52,338 nucleotides of DNA from Pseudomonadota bacterium (lineage in GTDB: Bacteria; Desulfobacterota; Syntrophia; Syntrophales; UBA8958). The stretch lies in assembly GCA_030057915.1 (NCBI GenBank), contig JASGUC010000004.1:94561-146898 (forward strand). Direction: 5' to 3'. A program made the translations under genes and the position numbers. Within the stretch, counting starts at the first letter, position 1; every line of letters begins with the position of its first letter. Shown here piece after piece: positions 16,327 to 26,160 of the stretch. The notes beneath the pieces were generated by a model that saw nothing but the letters and a program-made list of their open reading frames with translations, was not told where the DNA came from and ran no database searches.

Positions 16327-19300
16327 ATGCAGGGGAGATCCTTTAAAAGACGCGTTTTTTTCATAACCAGCATCTTTTTGGCAACTATTGCCGCCGCCGC
16401 TCTTTACTTCACCCCCCTCTCGGCCCAGCGCGCCACCCTGGCCCTGGACGATCTGATCGCCACCGGCAAGACCCAGCTCTTCCAGAAGACCGTCCCGTCG
16501 GCCCTGAACGCCTACCAGACGTTTTTGGGGGCCTATAACGACGTCTCCTACAGCGGCGCCACGGCCCAGCAAAAGATCCAGATCCGCGGCTACCTGGCCT
16601 TCACCCGCATCCTCGATCTGCTCTTCCGCAACGACGGCGGGACGACGGACACGGTGACGAAGCTGCTGGCCAAATACGGGGTGAAGCGCACCGGCGACTC
16701 TTTGGAGACCCTGGAATTCCGTCCCGTTTTCAACAAGGACAACAAACTGGTCCTGCCCGCCACGGCGCCCTCGGGAGAGGCGATACGTGCGTTTCTGGCC
16801 GGTCCGTTCCTGACGGCCGTCAATGCCTCCCTGGCCGACATGGACGAGGTCATCACCCAGTGCGGCGCCGGGGAAGGCGTCGTCATCATCGAGAAGAACC
16901 TTATCTCCGCCACCGAGACCCTAAACGTGGAAGTGGATGCCGGGGATTACTACCTCTACCGGGCGGCCCTGAAGGCCCTGAAGGCCTGGGCGCTCATCGT
17001 GGCCGCCTACAACCTCGAGGTCAGCGTCCAGGAGATCGTCGGTCTGGTCAACGCGGACCTCCTCAACTTCAAGGGACTCCTGGACCGCTACCCCAATCTG
17101 TTGAAACTGCTGACGACCAGCGGGACCCCCGCCTACAACGGGGCGGGCAAACTCGCCGAGGCCAAGGCGGCCCTCCAGGGCGCCATTGACGATTACCTCG
17201 TCGCCTCGAACAAGATCCGCCATTACGGGGCGCCGACGGCGGGGGCCAAGAAACTCTTCACCATCGAGACGCCGGACCGCCAATGGGAGCAGTTTTTCCG
17301 GGAAGGCATCCTGAACAAGGTCAAGGCCTCCCTCAATGGGACGACGCCGATCATGGAGATCGTCAACGACCGGGAAACCTGGGAATTCACGAGCACCAGC
17401 CCGGCCTCCCCCAACAAGGTCACCGTGAACCTCAGGGAAATGAAAAGCAGGGGCAGTTTCTCCCTGAGCGGCGGTTATTTCTTCAACGACCTCTGTAATA
17501 TGTGGTGGAACAGAATTGAATACGCCCTCGTTCAGGGGAGCGATTTCATCCTGAGGATGAATGTTTCCGGGTATTATGGCGGCCGGAGTTACAACGCCGC
17601 GGAATTCCGGGGGACCATAGCAGGGACGACCATCTCGGGAACCTACCGGACCGGGCTTGCCAGTCAGAGCTGGGAGGAGATGACCCCGCGGGGGAGCTTC
17701 ACGGCGGTTCGCATCGCCTATGACGATTCCGAGCGGGAACATATCAATCCCAACGCCATCCTGGGAAACGGGACGACCACCCCGGGGCTTAGGGACCTCC
17801 TGCCGCAATTCACGGAATACGGCTGGGGCAACCCCAAGATCGGCACCATGGGTCACGGCCTGGGGGATGACGCCACCCTGAACGGCCTCCTGCCCGATTT
17901 CACCCAGAACCGGTGGGCCCGGGACTTTCAGGAACTCCTCCAGTACAGCGGCCTGACCGGCGGCATCCCCGCAGTGACCGGTGGCGCCATCGTCGTGGAC
18001 GGCTACGTGAGCGACTGGGCAGGCATAAATCCCGTTTACAACAATACGGTGGGCGACGACGACAACGATCCGGGCCGGAACATCTCCCAGGTCTATCTCG
18101 CCCGGGATACGGAATACCTCTATCTGCGCATGGACACGGCGGGGAGCCGGCTGAATCCCAATGCGACTTATGACTATGCGGTCCGCTTTACCGCCCGCCC
18201 GGGCGACGGCTACGAGATGGCCGGCGACATTCGCCTGTGGGCCCGCTATGCCGGCTATAAAGACACCTGGCAGATCACTATCCCCGCCCAGAATTCTCAG
18301 CCGGCCCGGACCCTTACCATGAGCGCCTGGGGCGCCAACGAGTGGGGCAGCTACCAGCCCGGTCAGGGGTATCTCCACGGTTCGGCGGGGGACACGGTCT
18401 TCCCGGCGCCGACCTTTCCGGCATCATTGAATTCGGGCTGGATGCAGACGGGAGGCGGCTGGTTCAACTTCAATTTCAATACTGGTACCAATAATTATCA
18501 GATTTCAGGGACTATCGGCGTTGATGGCCAAATCTCGGGCGCCAGCGCATATGTGAACCTCAACGGCGGCTGGTCTTCATATTCCGGCGTCACCGGGACG
18601 CGAATCGGCCATGACCCCTACTGGCAGACCTACCTCTCCCGGGTCGTGGCCACGCCCAATGGGGTGTCCTACGGACCCTGGGAGGATCTCAACAACTCCG
18701 GCGGCGCCTTTGTGAACATGTCCGCCGGTCTGGGCAACCATGTCGAATGGAAGGTTCCCTGGGCCAAGGTGGGGAGCGTGGCCGGCCTCTTCATCCAGCC
18801 GGAGACCAGGGTGTGGGGAAGCTGGAGCCGCGCCGGTACGGAAGGCGTGACCTCCATCCAGATCGGTCCCAACCAGGGCGCGTCCCTCGCCTCCATCACG
18901 GGGACGGTGAACGTCCCCAATTTCGACGGCACCGGCTTGGTGATCGTCAGCGTCTATGAATACCACAATTTCCAGAGAACGCCGGAATATCTCCTCGGGA
19001 GCGTCATCATTCCGGCCGGCCAGTTCAGCCAGGGGATGACTTATACAATTCCGAACCTGCCGGCGGGGAAACGGGTCTTCGTATGCGTTAACTGGACCCG
19101 GCACAACGCCGGCGGTATCGGCCCGGGCGACTACACCAACTTCTACCCGCCCTTCACGACGACGGCGGGGGCCACGACCCAGAACATTGCGGCGACGGAC
19201 GACCACCCGGCCTATCCGGCCCCGCGGTTCACCTCCGCCAACGTCTTTTCCGTTCGTTTCACCGGAAATACAAACGCGCCGACTCAATATGCCCTATATG

Positions 19301-22300
19301 CCGATGTAACGGGGGGGAGTGTGGAGGACCTTGCCGTCACGGTTAAGGGCCCCAACAACGCCATGTCGTCCCTGACGCCTTTCGCGACCAAGTTTGTGGA
19401 CGGAGGCGGGCAGGCATTCGGATGGTATGACAATAAGGCGCCCTTCCTTTCCAACGGCGAATACACCTTCGAGGCTGTGGATTCCCTTGGGAGGAAGGCG
19501 GTCATAACCAGGAACTTTACCGACAACCTGACCCTGCCGTTCATCCCGGTGGCAAGTTTGTCGCCCACCCAGGCCCAGCCGTATGTCGGCACAGCGACGC
19601 CCACCTTCTCGTGGACCCTTCCCGGGACCCTGCCGGCCAACTACCGGATACAGTTGCGGGTGGTGGATAGCTTCAACAGCGCCAACGGGTCGAATCCGGC
19701 AAGCATGGTTTACCAGTCGGCGAATCTGCCCCCCACGACGACCTCCGTGGCCGTTCCGGCGGGTTATCTCCAGCCGGATACCTGGTATTCCTGGTATGTT
19801 CAGATCATCGATAACGACGGGAATTTCATGAATGTGGCCCGGACGGTCGGTTATCCGTTCTGTACGGGCAATTACGCCGCCTCCCCGGCCATCGCCTGGG
19901 GGATGATCGTCACCCAGCCCCCGACGGGGACGATCACGGAGTACCGGCATATGGCCTATGCCGGCATCCCCGGCGTCGCCCCCGGGGAGATCGTTTCCGG
20001 CCGGATAAAGGACGGCGGCGGCAACACGATCAACGCCACCGTGCGGGTTCCCAGGGGTTACGAGACGACCAAGTACAGAATGGGTTCCATTTACATCGTC
20101 TATGGCGGCGATGCCCCCCTGGCGGCCGGCAACTACAAGATCGAGCTTACCATCAACAGGGGCGGAACGCAGCAGACCATCGAGAGCGCCGCGATCCCTT
20201 ACGCCTACCATGCCACCGCCGCGCCGGATATCAGCGCTCTGACGCCGGCGAACAATTACTACTTCAACACCGTCACGCCGACCTTGTCCTGGCCCCTCCT
20301 CGCCGCGCCCAACACCTGGTATCGCGCCCGCATCTGGGATCCCCTGCGGCGGGTGGAGATCGTCCACAGCGGCTGGTTGAAAGACGCCGCCACCTGGACA
20401 GTCCCGACGGGCAAGCTTGTCCCGGGGATGAGCTACTACTGGACCCTCCAGACGTCCTCGGACTACTCGACGGCCACGAACCAATTGAACAGCTTCAACT
20501 TCGTGAATTTCGAGGGCAATCCCGGCAACCGGGCCATGTTCCTCTTCACGATCAACCCGGAGGAGGCGACCACCTATCAACTAAGCGCTTCCAAGGACGG
20601 CGCCGGCACGGGGACGATCACCAGCTCCCCCGAGGGTATCGACTGCGGCGGCGCATGCACGGCCGCCTTCACCCCCGGTCTGGTGTCATTGCTTGCCACT
20701 CCGGACTACGGTTCTTACTTCGCAAGTTGGACGGGTTGCGACAGCGCCGCCGGGGAACAGTGTGTCGTCAACATGACCAGGGCGAAGTCCGTCAAGGCCA
20801 CCTTCACCAATACCCCGCCCTTCATCGCCGTGAGCGGGATCGTCAAGGACTGGTACGGCAATGTCATCCCCGCCGGGGTCACGGTGTCGCTGGCCTCCGA
20901 TCCAACCGTAAAGACCACCGCTTCCATGGCGGACGGTACGTTCACCCTTGCCGGGGCGCCGGTTAATACCCCCTTCGCCCTGAAGTTCACCGCCCCGGGC
21001 TATCTGGATACCTACACGGTCGATATCGACGGCCGGTCAACGGATGTCAACATCAGCAGCGACAGTTATGGCGGCTACGGCCCCATCAACATGCCGACGA
21101 CCATAGATCTCAATAACTTCGGCGCCCTGCCGGATTCCGGCAAGGCGGTAATCGCCGGACGGGTCTCCGACCAGATGTTCCGGTATTCCAGCTATGTGGG
21201 CAACGCGGTGGTGACGGCCCAGGGTCTGAACAAAACTTATCCCGTCAAGTACCGCGAACCCTTCGGAACCCTGGTGGATTTATCCGGCACCTCGGGTAAC
21301 GGCCGCTACTATGTCCTAAACGTGAATCCCGACGACACGGTGACCATTACGGCCGCCAAGGCCAACTGGACGTTCACCCCCCGGACCTTCCATACCCACG
21401 GGAATGCCTATTCTCAGGGAAGGATCGGCGGGAACGCCCCGGGTTATGACGCCTCGGTGAGCGGCTTTGTCAAGACCTTCGCCGGCGTCGCCATCGGCGG
21501 CGCCACCCTGGTCCTGAACGGCGATCCGGGCAAAGCCACGACATCGGCCCCCGATGGCTCCTACACCATGAGCGGGCTGCCGAAGGATGCCCAGTTCTAT
21601 ATGAAAGTCACCGCCGGCGGTTATGTGGATGCCTATGTGCCCCATAACCTTCCGGGGGTTGTTACGGGGAGCAATAAATTGATGCTTACCGCTGCCGAGA
21701 TGAACGGCTTTGGGGTTACGGGCAGCAACGGCCTGCTGGGAGTGCTGGTGGTCGATCAGAACATGATGCCGTTGAGCGGCGCGACCGTCACCATGACGAG
21801 TAAAAGTAGAACGGCCTACAGCGTGCTCTACCCCAACGGCAGCGGCGCGACCGGCGCCGCCGGGATGTTCCTGGTGCCCAATGTGCAGCCCGGCGACGTG
21901 GTGAAGATGGATGTAACCAAGGGCGGCTATACCTTCAAGACGGCATATCTGGAATGCTTTGCCGGTTCCGTGACCGAAACGGGGATCTTCGGCGCGCCCA
22001 AATATACGGCCGCCATGTGGTCCAGCCATTCCATCCTGCCCGACGGCACGCACAGCTACTGGGTGGACGGCAGCGTCAATGACCAGCAGGAATTGATCAG
22101 CGCCGTCAGCGCCCAGGGCAGCGGCATCACCGGATCCCTGGCGCTTCAGTTCAACGCGTCATCCAGGCAGTGGAACTGGTGGTACAATGGCGCCACGGGC
22201 CAGCCCAACTTCGGTCCCAACCCGCCCGCCCTACCGCTCAACTACACCCTGACGATCCACGAGAAAGACGGCGCGGTGGTGAACAAGGACTTCACGATCA

Positions 22301-22788
22301 CCGCCTTCCCCAACTCCTTCGCCACGAACATCGTGCCGGCGAACAATGCCACGGTATATGGGACGCCGGTCTTCTCCTGGACGGGCTACGGGACGGGATA
22401 TAGATATTGCCTCCATATGACGACGGCCGCCGGTGCATTTGTGTGGGGCAAGTGTGATGTAACGTCGCCGGTGACGTATGACGGCCCGGCCCTGACCGCC
22501 GGCGACTACACCTTCAGCGTCAACGTCGTCGATCCCAACGGCAATCAGTCCTTCGTCCACGGTAAGTTCACCTATAAGACAGGCAATCCGCCCCTCAAGG
22601 GCGATGTCAACGGCGATGGCGTGGTGGACATGGCCGATGCGATCATCGCCCTGAAGGCGCTGGCGGGAGGCCCCGGCGCGAGCATCCGGCCGAACTACGC
22701 GACCTCCGGGGCCGACGTGAACGACGACAACAGGGTCGGTTTGGCGGAGGCGATCTACATCCTCCAAACGATGGCCACAAAACGATAG
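16327..22788 (+). CDS. Giant secreted multidomain protein ending in a type I dockerin
   Basis: This is a 2153-residue exported protein. It starts with a signal peptide (about 8-34) and an alpha-helical N-terminal region (about 36-330). Beta domains follow, including a DOMON/carbohydrate-binding-like segment (about 557-690, V-D-G-Y-V-S-D-W-A-G). Fibronectin III-like modules lie near 1078-1180, 1304-1380 and 2000-2080, and an InlB-B-like repeat at about 1416-1493. Carboxypeptidase-regulatory-like modules start near 1502, 1711 and 1805 (V-S-G-I-V-K-D; G-A-T-V). The C-terminus (2092-2153) is a dockerin with two calcium loops, G-D-V-N-G-D-G-V-V-D and D-V-N-D-D-N-R-V-G-L-A-E. No catalytic domain was recognised. 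The signal peptide, the T2SS beside it and the dockerin suggest T2SS export and capture by the cohesin protein (inference). The long G run before the ATG serves as a weak ribosome-binding site. Confidence 0.85.
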   Translation: MQGRSFKRRVFFITSIFLATIAAAALYFTPLSAQRATLALDDLIATGKTQLFQKTVPSALNAYQTFLGAYNDVSYSGATAQQKIQIRGYLAFTRILDLLFRNDGGTTDTVTKLLAKYGVKRTGDSLETLEFRPVFNKDNKLVLPATAPSGEAIRAFLAGPFLTAVNASLADMDEVITQCGAGEGVVIIEKNLISATETLNVEVDAGDYYLYRAALKALKAWALIVAAYNLEVSVQEIVGLVNADLLNFKGLLDRYPNLLKLLTTSGTPAYNGAGKLAEAKAALQGAIDDYLVASNKIRHYGAPTAGAKKLFTIETPDRQWEQFFREGILNKVKASLNGTTPIMEIVNDRETWEFTSTSPASPNKVTVNLREMKSRGSFSLSGGYFFNDLCNMWWNRIEYALVQGSDFILRMNVSGYYGGRSYNAAEFRGTIAGTTISGTYRTGLASQSWEEMTPRGSFTAVRIAYDDSEREHINPNAILGNGTTTPGLRDLLPQFTEYGWGNPKIGTMGHGLGDDATLNGLLPDFTQNRWARDFQELLQYSGLTGGIPAVTGGAIVVDGYVSDWAGINPVYNNTVGDDDNDPGRNISQVYLARDTEYLYLRMDTAGSRLNPNATYDYAVRFTARPGDGYEMAGDIRLWARYAGYKDTWQITIPAQNSQPARTLTMSAWGANEWGSYQPGQGYLHGSAGDTVFPAPTFPASLNSGWMQTGGGWFNFNFNTGTNNYQISGTIGVDGQISGASAYVNLNGGWSSYSGVTGTRIGHDPYWQTYLSRVVATPNGVSYGPWEDLNNSGGAFVNMSAGLGNHVEWKVPWAKVGSVAGLFIQPETRVWGSWSRAGTEGVTSIQIGPNQGASLASITGTVNVPNFDGTGLVIVSVYEYHNFQRTPEYLLGSVIIPAGQFSQGMTYTIPNLPAGKRVFVCVNWTRHNAGGIGPGDYTNFYPPFTTTAGATTQNIAATDDHPAYPAPRFTSANVFSVRFTGNTNAPTQYALYADVTGGSVEDLAVTVKGPNNAMSSLTPFATKFVDGGGQAFGWYDNKAPFLSNGEYTFEAVDSLGRKAVITRNFTDNLTLPFIPVASLSPTQAQPYVGTATPTFSWTLPGTLPANYRIQLRVVDSFNSANGSNPASMVYQSANLPPTTTSVAVPAGYLQPDTWYSWYVQIIDNDGNFMNVARTVGYPFCTGNYAASPAIAWGMIVTQPPTGTITEYRHMAYAGIPGVAPGEIVSGRIKDGGGNTINATVRVPRGYETTKYRMGSIYIVYGGDAPLAAGNYKIELTINRGGTQQTIESAAIPYAYHATAAPDISALTPANNYYFNTVTPTLSWPLLAAPNTWYRARIWDPLRRVEIVHSGWLKDAATWTVPTGKLVPGMSYYWTLQTSSDYSTATNQLNSFNFVNFEGNPGNRAMFLFTINPEEATTYQLSASKDGAGTGTITSSPEGIDCGGACTAAFTPGLVSLLATPDYGSYFASWTGCDSAAGEQCVVNMTRAKSVKATFTNTPPFIAVSGIVKDWYGNVIPAGVTVSLASDPTVKTTASMADGTFTLAGAPVNTPFALKFTAPGYLDTYTVDIDGRSTDVNISSDSYGGYGPINMPTTIDLNNFGALPDSGKAVIAGRVSDQMFRYSSYVGNAVVTAQGLNKTYPVKYREPFGTLVDLSGTSGNGRYYVLNVNPDDTVTITAAKANWTFTPRTFHTHGNAYSQGRIGGNAPGYDASVSGFVKTFAGVAIGGATLVLNGDPGKATTSAPDGSYTMSGLPKDAQFYMKVTAGGYVDAYVPHNLPGVVTGSNKLMLTAAEMNGFGVTGSNGLLGVLVVDQNMMPLSGATVTMTSKSRTAYSVLYPNGSGATGAAGMFLVPNVQPGDVVKMDVTKGGYTFKTAYLECFAGSVTETGIFGAPKYTAAMWSSHSILPDGTHSYWVDGSVNDQQELISAVSAQGSGITGSLALQFNASSRQWNWWYNGATGQPNFGPNPPALPLNYTLTIHEKDGAVVNKDFTITAFPNSFATNIVPANNATVYGTPVFSWTGYGTGYRYCLHMTTAAGAFVWGKCDVTSPVTYDGPALTAGDYTFSVNVVDPNGNQSFVHGKFTYKTGNPPLKGDVNGDGVVDMADAIIALKALAGGPGASIRPNYATSGADVNDDNRVGLAEAIYILQTMATKR

Positions 22789-22829
22789 GATCTGGGTCTT
22801 ACCGCACCTGATTCGAAGATGATTTTCCG

Positions 22830-22872
22830 CGGCCGCATGTTTTGACCCGCAAACATGCGGCCGTTTCTTTTC
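22830..22872 (+). terminator. Intrinsic terminator after the dockerin gene
   Basis: A perfect 13-bp stem (22830-22842 with 22851-22863, CGGCCGCATGTTT and its complement) with an 8-nt loop is followed by TTTCTTTTC. It ends the dockerin transcript 41 bp after the stop codon. Confidence 0.92.
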
Positions 22873-23648
22873 CCATTGTTTCCCGGGGGGATTTTACTTC
22901 TCGAACTCATCTTCTACAGTAGCCCAAAAATAGTTGTGCTATTTTAGATAGATGTGTGCCTTGAAAAAGTTCTTTGCACCACAGAATGCTCCTTGACAAT
23001 GAGCTGGGCATCACACAAGCTTCCGTATGGTCGGCGGGATAGCCACGCCGATTGCCTGGAAGACCTTGCCACAGACTCCGAGGCGTTCACTTCTTATCGC
23101 GAGTGTTTTCGCCTTATCTTCGATCGTGATCTCTTGCGCAAAATCTTCAGCGCCTTGAAACTTTTCTCACATCCCTACAGACCCCTTTGATCGGTTACAT
23201 TTTTTTTTACGATCATGAACTTGGGTGAAGCGCTTTTTACTGGCCCCATGACGGCGAAAAACGGTGGCGCCATTGTGGCGTTCATCGACTCCCCGTGATC
23301 GGGCACGGATAATCGCTCCTGACGAAAGGAAGTTGTCGTCGTTGAGCGGACCGGGGGGGGGGGGTCACCCCTTGTCGCGGCGAACCTATGCCGGCGCGCC
23401 GGCATAGGTAAAGTACCTGAAATGATAGGTGGAATCGACGACGGTCAAAAAGTTTTGCCTCTGGAAATCACCCCCTATTTCCCTGCGGCGCCAACTGGAA
23501 ATGGCCCCTTTTATTCCGGTGAAACTGGCCCTGTTCCTGGCCGGTGATGACCCATAACCCATCAATGGATAAGTGCGCCTCATCAGCAACTTCCTCCAAC
23601 CACGGGGGCATCTACAACCGATGAAAAAGGGGGACAATCTCACCGATG
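22873..23648. other. 776-bp stretch without a supportable gene
   Basis: The stretch has lower GC than its flanks between 22890 and 23230. A 78-codon frame at 22954-23190 has no ribosome-binding site and no recognised family. A G12 run lies at 23353-23364 and a 26-bp palindrome at 23384-23409. The part 23410-23648, read on the minus strand, contains repeated CATCGGT and GGGGG motifs and TTTCCAGTTGGCGCC-like words. These recall the multiple terminal repeats of IS21-type elements, so it could be an eroded insertion sequence. That reading is weak. Confidence 0.35.
23384..23409. repeat. 26-bp perfect palindrome
   Basis: The half-site ACCTATGCCGGCG is followed directly by its exact reverse complement, with no spacer. 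It could be a dimeric operator, a hairpin, or the end of a lost mobile element. No flanking gene is close enough to decide. Confidence 0.9.
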
Positions 23649-24743
23649 CTAACACCCGCCGCCGCCTCCGTTTGTGGACAGCGGCTGGACGACCTCCCTT
23701 ATCCTCCCTCCGGCGACGAGTTCCAGAAAGATCTCTCCCAGCGGCGCCGCCGCGGCGACCGCTTTACGCCAGTTGGCGATCCGGGTTTGCGGATCGTCGA
23801 GGAAGGCGATGAAATCGTCCCGATCCGGCGTCTTTCCCCCGGGGAGGGAGGCGATGAATTCCTCCGCCGGATGGACCAGGATCAGGTTGTGGAGGTCCGC
23901 CGCCGCGGGCTTCCTTTTGACGAGTCTTTTGTCGAGCCAGCCGGGAATGAGACGATCCTGGTGGAGAAACAGGAGGGTCAGATCGTTTTCTCCGGCCCCG
24001 AAACCCTGAGCCAGGTGGTAGTCCACGAGCCCTCCGTCCCGATAGACGCCCCGGGGTGCCCCGTATATATCCCGGACCCCGCTCACGAGCAAGGGGATCG
24101 CCCCCGAAGCCACCAGGGCCGGTTTGAAATTTACGGCGTTGAGGGGGACGTAAACACCCCGGAAATCCGACCGCAAGGTGAAGGCCGGCGGCTTGGGCCC
24201 GCTGAAAAAGACCACCCGTTCCTGAAATTTGTAGAGCCAGGAGCGCCGCGCCGCATTGGCGAGAAAGGCGCCGGCAAGCCCCAGCCGCTGCGGCAGGGGA
24301 TGCTCGGAGGCGGCAAGACCCCTGGAACGGGCCGTGATCACGGCCAGACGGTAGCGGCGGGAGTTCAGGGCGAAGGGCAGGGCGTCGTTTTCGATGGCCC
24401 GGTTTATGATCGAGATGAGGGATTTCCGGATGGAGCGGGGGTGATCCGTCCGGGTATATGTCGTTTCGATGTAGGCCTCCCGGAGTAGCCGATAGCTCTT
24501 TTCCGCCTCCGGCTGAATCCAGGCGGCGAAACGCCATGCCCCCGCCGAGGCCCCGATGAGGGTCAGGGGTCGAATCCGACCCAGGGCCTTCTCTCTGAGA
24601 AGGGTCAAGTCGAAGCCGCCGGCGATTAACCAACGCGGACCCACCGCCGGCCCGGCGTAACAGGCGATGGAATCGAGGCGAAAGCCTCCGTCGCGAATCT
24701 GCCGGAGAGCCCCCGGCCCGGCCTTGACGCAGAGCCTGTGCAT
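23649..24743 (-). CDS. Patatin-like phospholipase/acyl hydrolase
   Basis: This protein is 364 residues from the chosen start. It shows the patatin features: oxyanion-type Gly region, nucleophile elbow G-A-S-A-G (G-x-S-x-G, Ser near residue 65) and the catalytic Asp in Y-R-D-G-G-L-V-D-Y (about residue 245). Patatins hydrolyse acyl esters of membrane lipids with a Ser-Asp dyad. No signal peptide was seen, so it is likely cytoplasmic or membrane-associated. The ATG at 24743 was preferred to one 33 bp upstream because GAGGAAAGG lies at the right distance before it. The C-terminus ends in a run of Gly. It is divergently transcribed from proA. Confidence 0.82.
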   Translation of the reverse strand: MHRLCVKAGPGALRQIRDGGFRLDSIACYAGPAVGPRWLIAGGFDLTLLREKALGRIRPLTLIGASAGAWRFAAWIQPEAEKSYRLLREAYIETTYTRTDHPRSIRKSLISIINRAIENDALPFALNSRRYRLAVITARSRGLAASEHPLPQRLGLAGAFLANAARRSWLYKFQERVVFFSGPKPPAFTLRSDFRGVYVPLNAVNFKPALVASGAIPLLVSGVRDIYGAPRGVYRDGGLVDYHLAQGFGAGENDLTLLFLHQDRLIPGWLDKRLVKRKPAAADLHNLILVHPAEEFIASLPGGKTPDRDDFIAFLDDPQTRIANWRKAVAAAAPLGEIFLELVAGGRIREVVQPLSTNGGGGGC

Positions 24744-24767
24744 TGCCGTCCCTTTCCTCAAATCACC

Positions 24768-24796
24768 TTGACACAAGCCGTGTGGTTTTGTAGAGT
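24768..24796 (+). promoter_or_regulatory. Sigma70-like promoter for proA-nadD
   Basis: A consensus TTGACA box, 17 bp, then TAGAGT. The predicted start is near 24803, about 100 bp before proA. It lies in the divergent gap with the patatin gene. Confidence 0.65.
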
Positions 24797-24903
24797 GCCC
24801 ACGTTTTCCTTTTCCCTCCGTCGGGAGGCGGGCGTTGCCGCGAAGCGAAGGCGCGTTAATAGACAGACTTTTTTAACTTTGTCAATGGGAGAGCCGTAAA
24901 AAG

Positions 24904-26160
24904 ATGTCCGTTCGAACCCAGATGCTCACCATGGCCAGGGAGGCAAAACTGGCCGCGGCCGCCTTGAGCGTCCTACCCACGGCGGCGAAGAACCGGGCGC
25001 TCCGGGAGATGGGAGCGGCCATCCGAGACAATGCCGCGTATCTGCGGGAGGAGAACGCCCGGGATGTGGCCGCGGCGAGGGAGAAGGGCCTGTCGGCGGC
25101 GATGATCGACCGCCTCACCCTCAAGGAGGCGACGGTCGCGGCGATGGCCGCGGGATGCGACGAGGTGGCCTCTCTCGAGGATCCCGTGGGCAAGATCTCC
25201 TCGATGTGGCGCCGACCCAACGGGCTGCTGGTAGGCCGGATGCGCATCCCCCTGGGGGTGATCGGCGTCATCTACGAGGCCCGTCCCAACGTCACGGTGG
25301 ATGCCGCCGCCCTCTGTCTCAAGTCGGGGAACGCCGTGATTCTCCGGGGCGGAACGGAGGCCATCCATTCCAATCGGGCCATCGCCGGCATCGTCGCCGA
25401 GGCGCTGGACAGGAGTTCCCTGCCGGCGGCGGCGATTCAACTCGTCTCCACGACGGACCGCCAGGCGGTTTATGAACTCCTCCAGCTCGAGGAGTGGATC
25501 GATCTCATCATCCCCCGAGGGGGGGAGGAACTGATCCGCGCCGTGGTCGCTAACTCGAAGATTCCCGTGATCAAGCATTACAAGGGCGTCTGCCACATCT
25601 TCGTGGACGAGACCGCGGAGTTGGAGATGGCGCTGCGGATCTGCATGAACGCCAAGGTCCAGCGCCCCGGGGTATGCAACGCCATGGAGACGCTCCTGGT
25701 GCACCGGGCGATAGCCCCCCGATTCCTCCCCCTTTTGGCGGAAGAATACCGGCGGGCGGGGGTAACGATCCGCGGCTGCCCCGTGACGGAGCAAGTGCTC
25801 CCCGGCATTGCCCCGGCGACGGAGGAGGATTGGCGTGCGGAATATCTCGACCTCATTCTGGCCGTCAGGGTGGTTGACGACCTGGACGCCGCCATGGAGC
25901 ACATCCGACGCTACGGTTCCCTCCATACCGAGGCGATCGTGACGAACGACTATGGCCGATCCCAGAGATTTCTTCAGGAGGTCCAATCCTCGACGGTGCT
26001 CGTGAATGCCTCGACGCGGTTCAGCGATGGATTCGAACTGGGGCTCGGGGCGGAAATCGGCATCAGCACCACCAAGCTCCATGCTTACGGACCCATGGGA
26101 CTGGAAGAGTTGACGACCGCCAAATTCATCATCTACGGAAGCGGGCAGGTGAGAACATGA
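24904..26160 (+). CDS. proA: Gamma-glutamyl phosphate reductase (proline synthesis)
   Basis: This is a 418-residue NADPH-dependent enzyme that reduces gamma-glutamyl phosphate to glutamate semialdehyde. It has the aldehyde-dehydrogenase fold: [10 protein letters not shown] near residue 122, L-I-I-P-R-G-G near 202, and the catalytic Cys258 in Q-R-P-G-V-C-N-A. The [20 protein letters not shown] motif lies near the C-terminus. Length and motifs are normal. proB is not adjacent. nadD overlaps its end by 4 bp (ATGA), an arrangement frequent in bacteria. Confidence 0.97.
   Translation: MSVRTQMLTMAREAKLAAAALSVLPTAAKNRALREMGAAIRDNAAYLREENARDVAAAREKGLSAAMIDRLTLKEATVAAMAAGCDEVASLEDPVGKISSMWRRPNGLLVGRMRIPLGVIGVIYEARPNVTVDAAALCLKSGNAVILRGGTEAIHSNRAIAGIVAEALDRSSLPAAAIQLVSTTDRQAVYELLQLEEWIDLIIPRGGEELIRAVVANSKIPVIKHYKGVCHIFVDETAELEMALRICMNAKVQRPGVCNAMETLLVHRAIAPRFLPLLAEEYRRAGVTIRGCPVTEQVLPGIAPATEEDWRAEYLDLILAVRVVDDLDAAMEHIRRYGSLHTEAIVTNDYGRSQRFLQEVQSSTVLVNASTRFSDGFELGLGAEIGISTTKLHAYGPMGLEELTTAKFIIYGSGQVRT

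Noticed and set aside
22954..23190. 78-codon frame after the dockerin terminator
   Set aside because: It has no ribosome-binding site, no recognised family and no promoter; it may be a remnant but is not a supportable gene.
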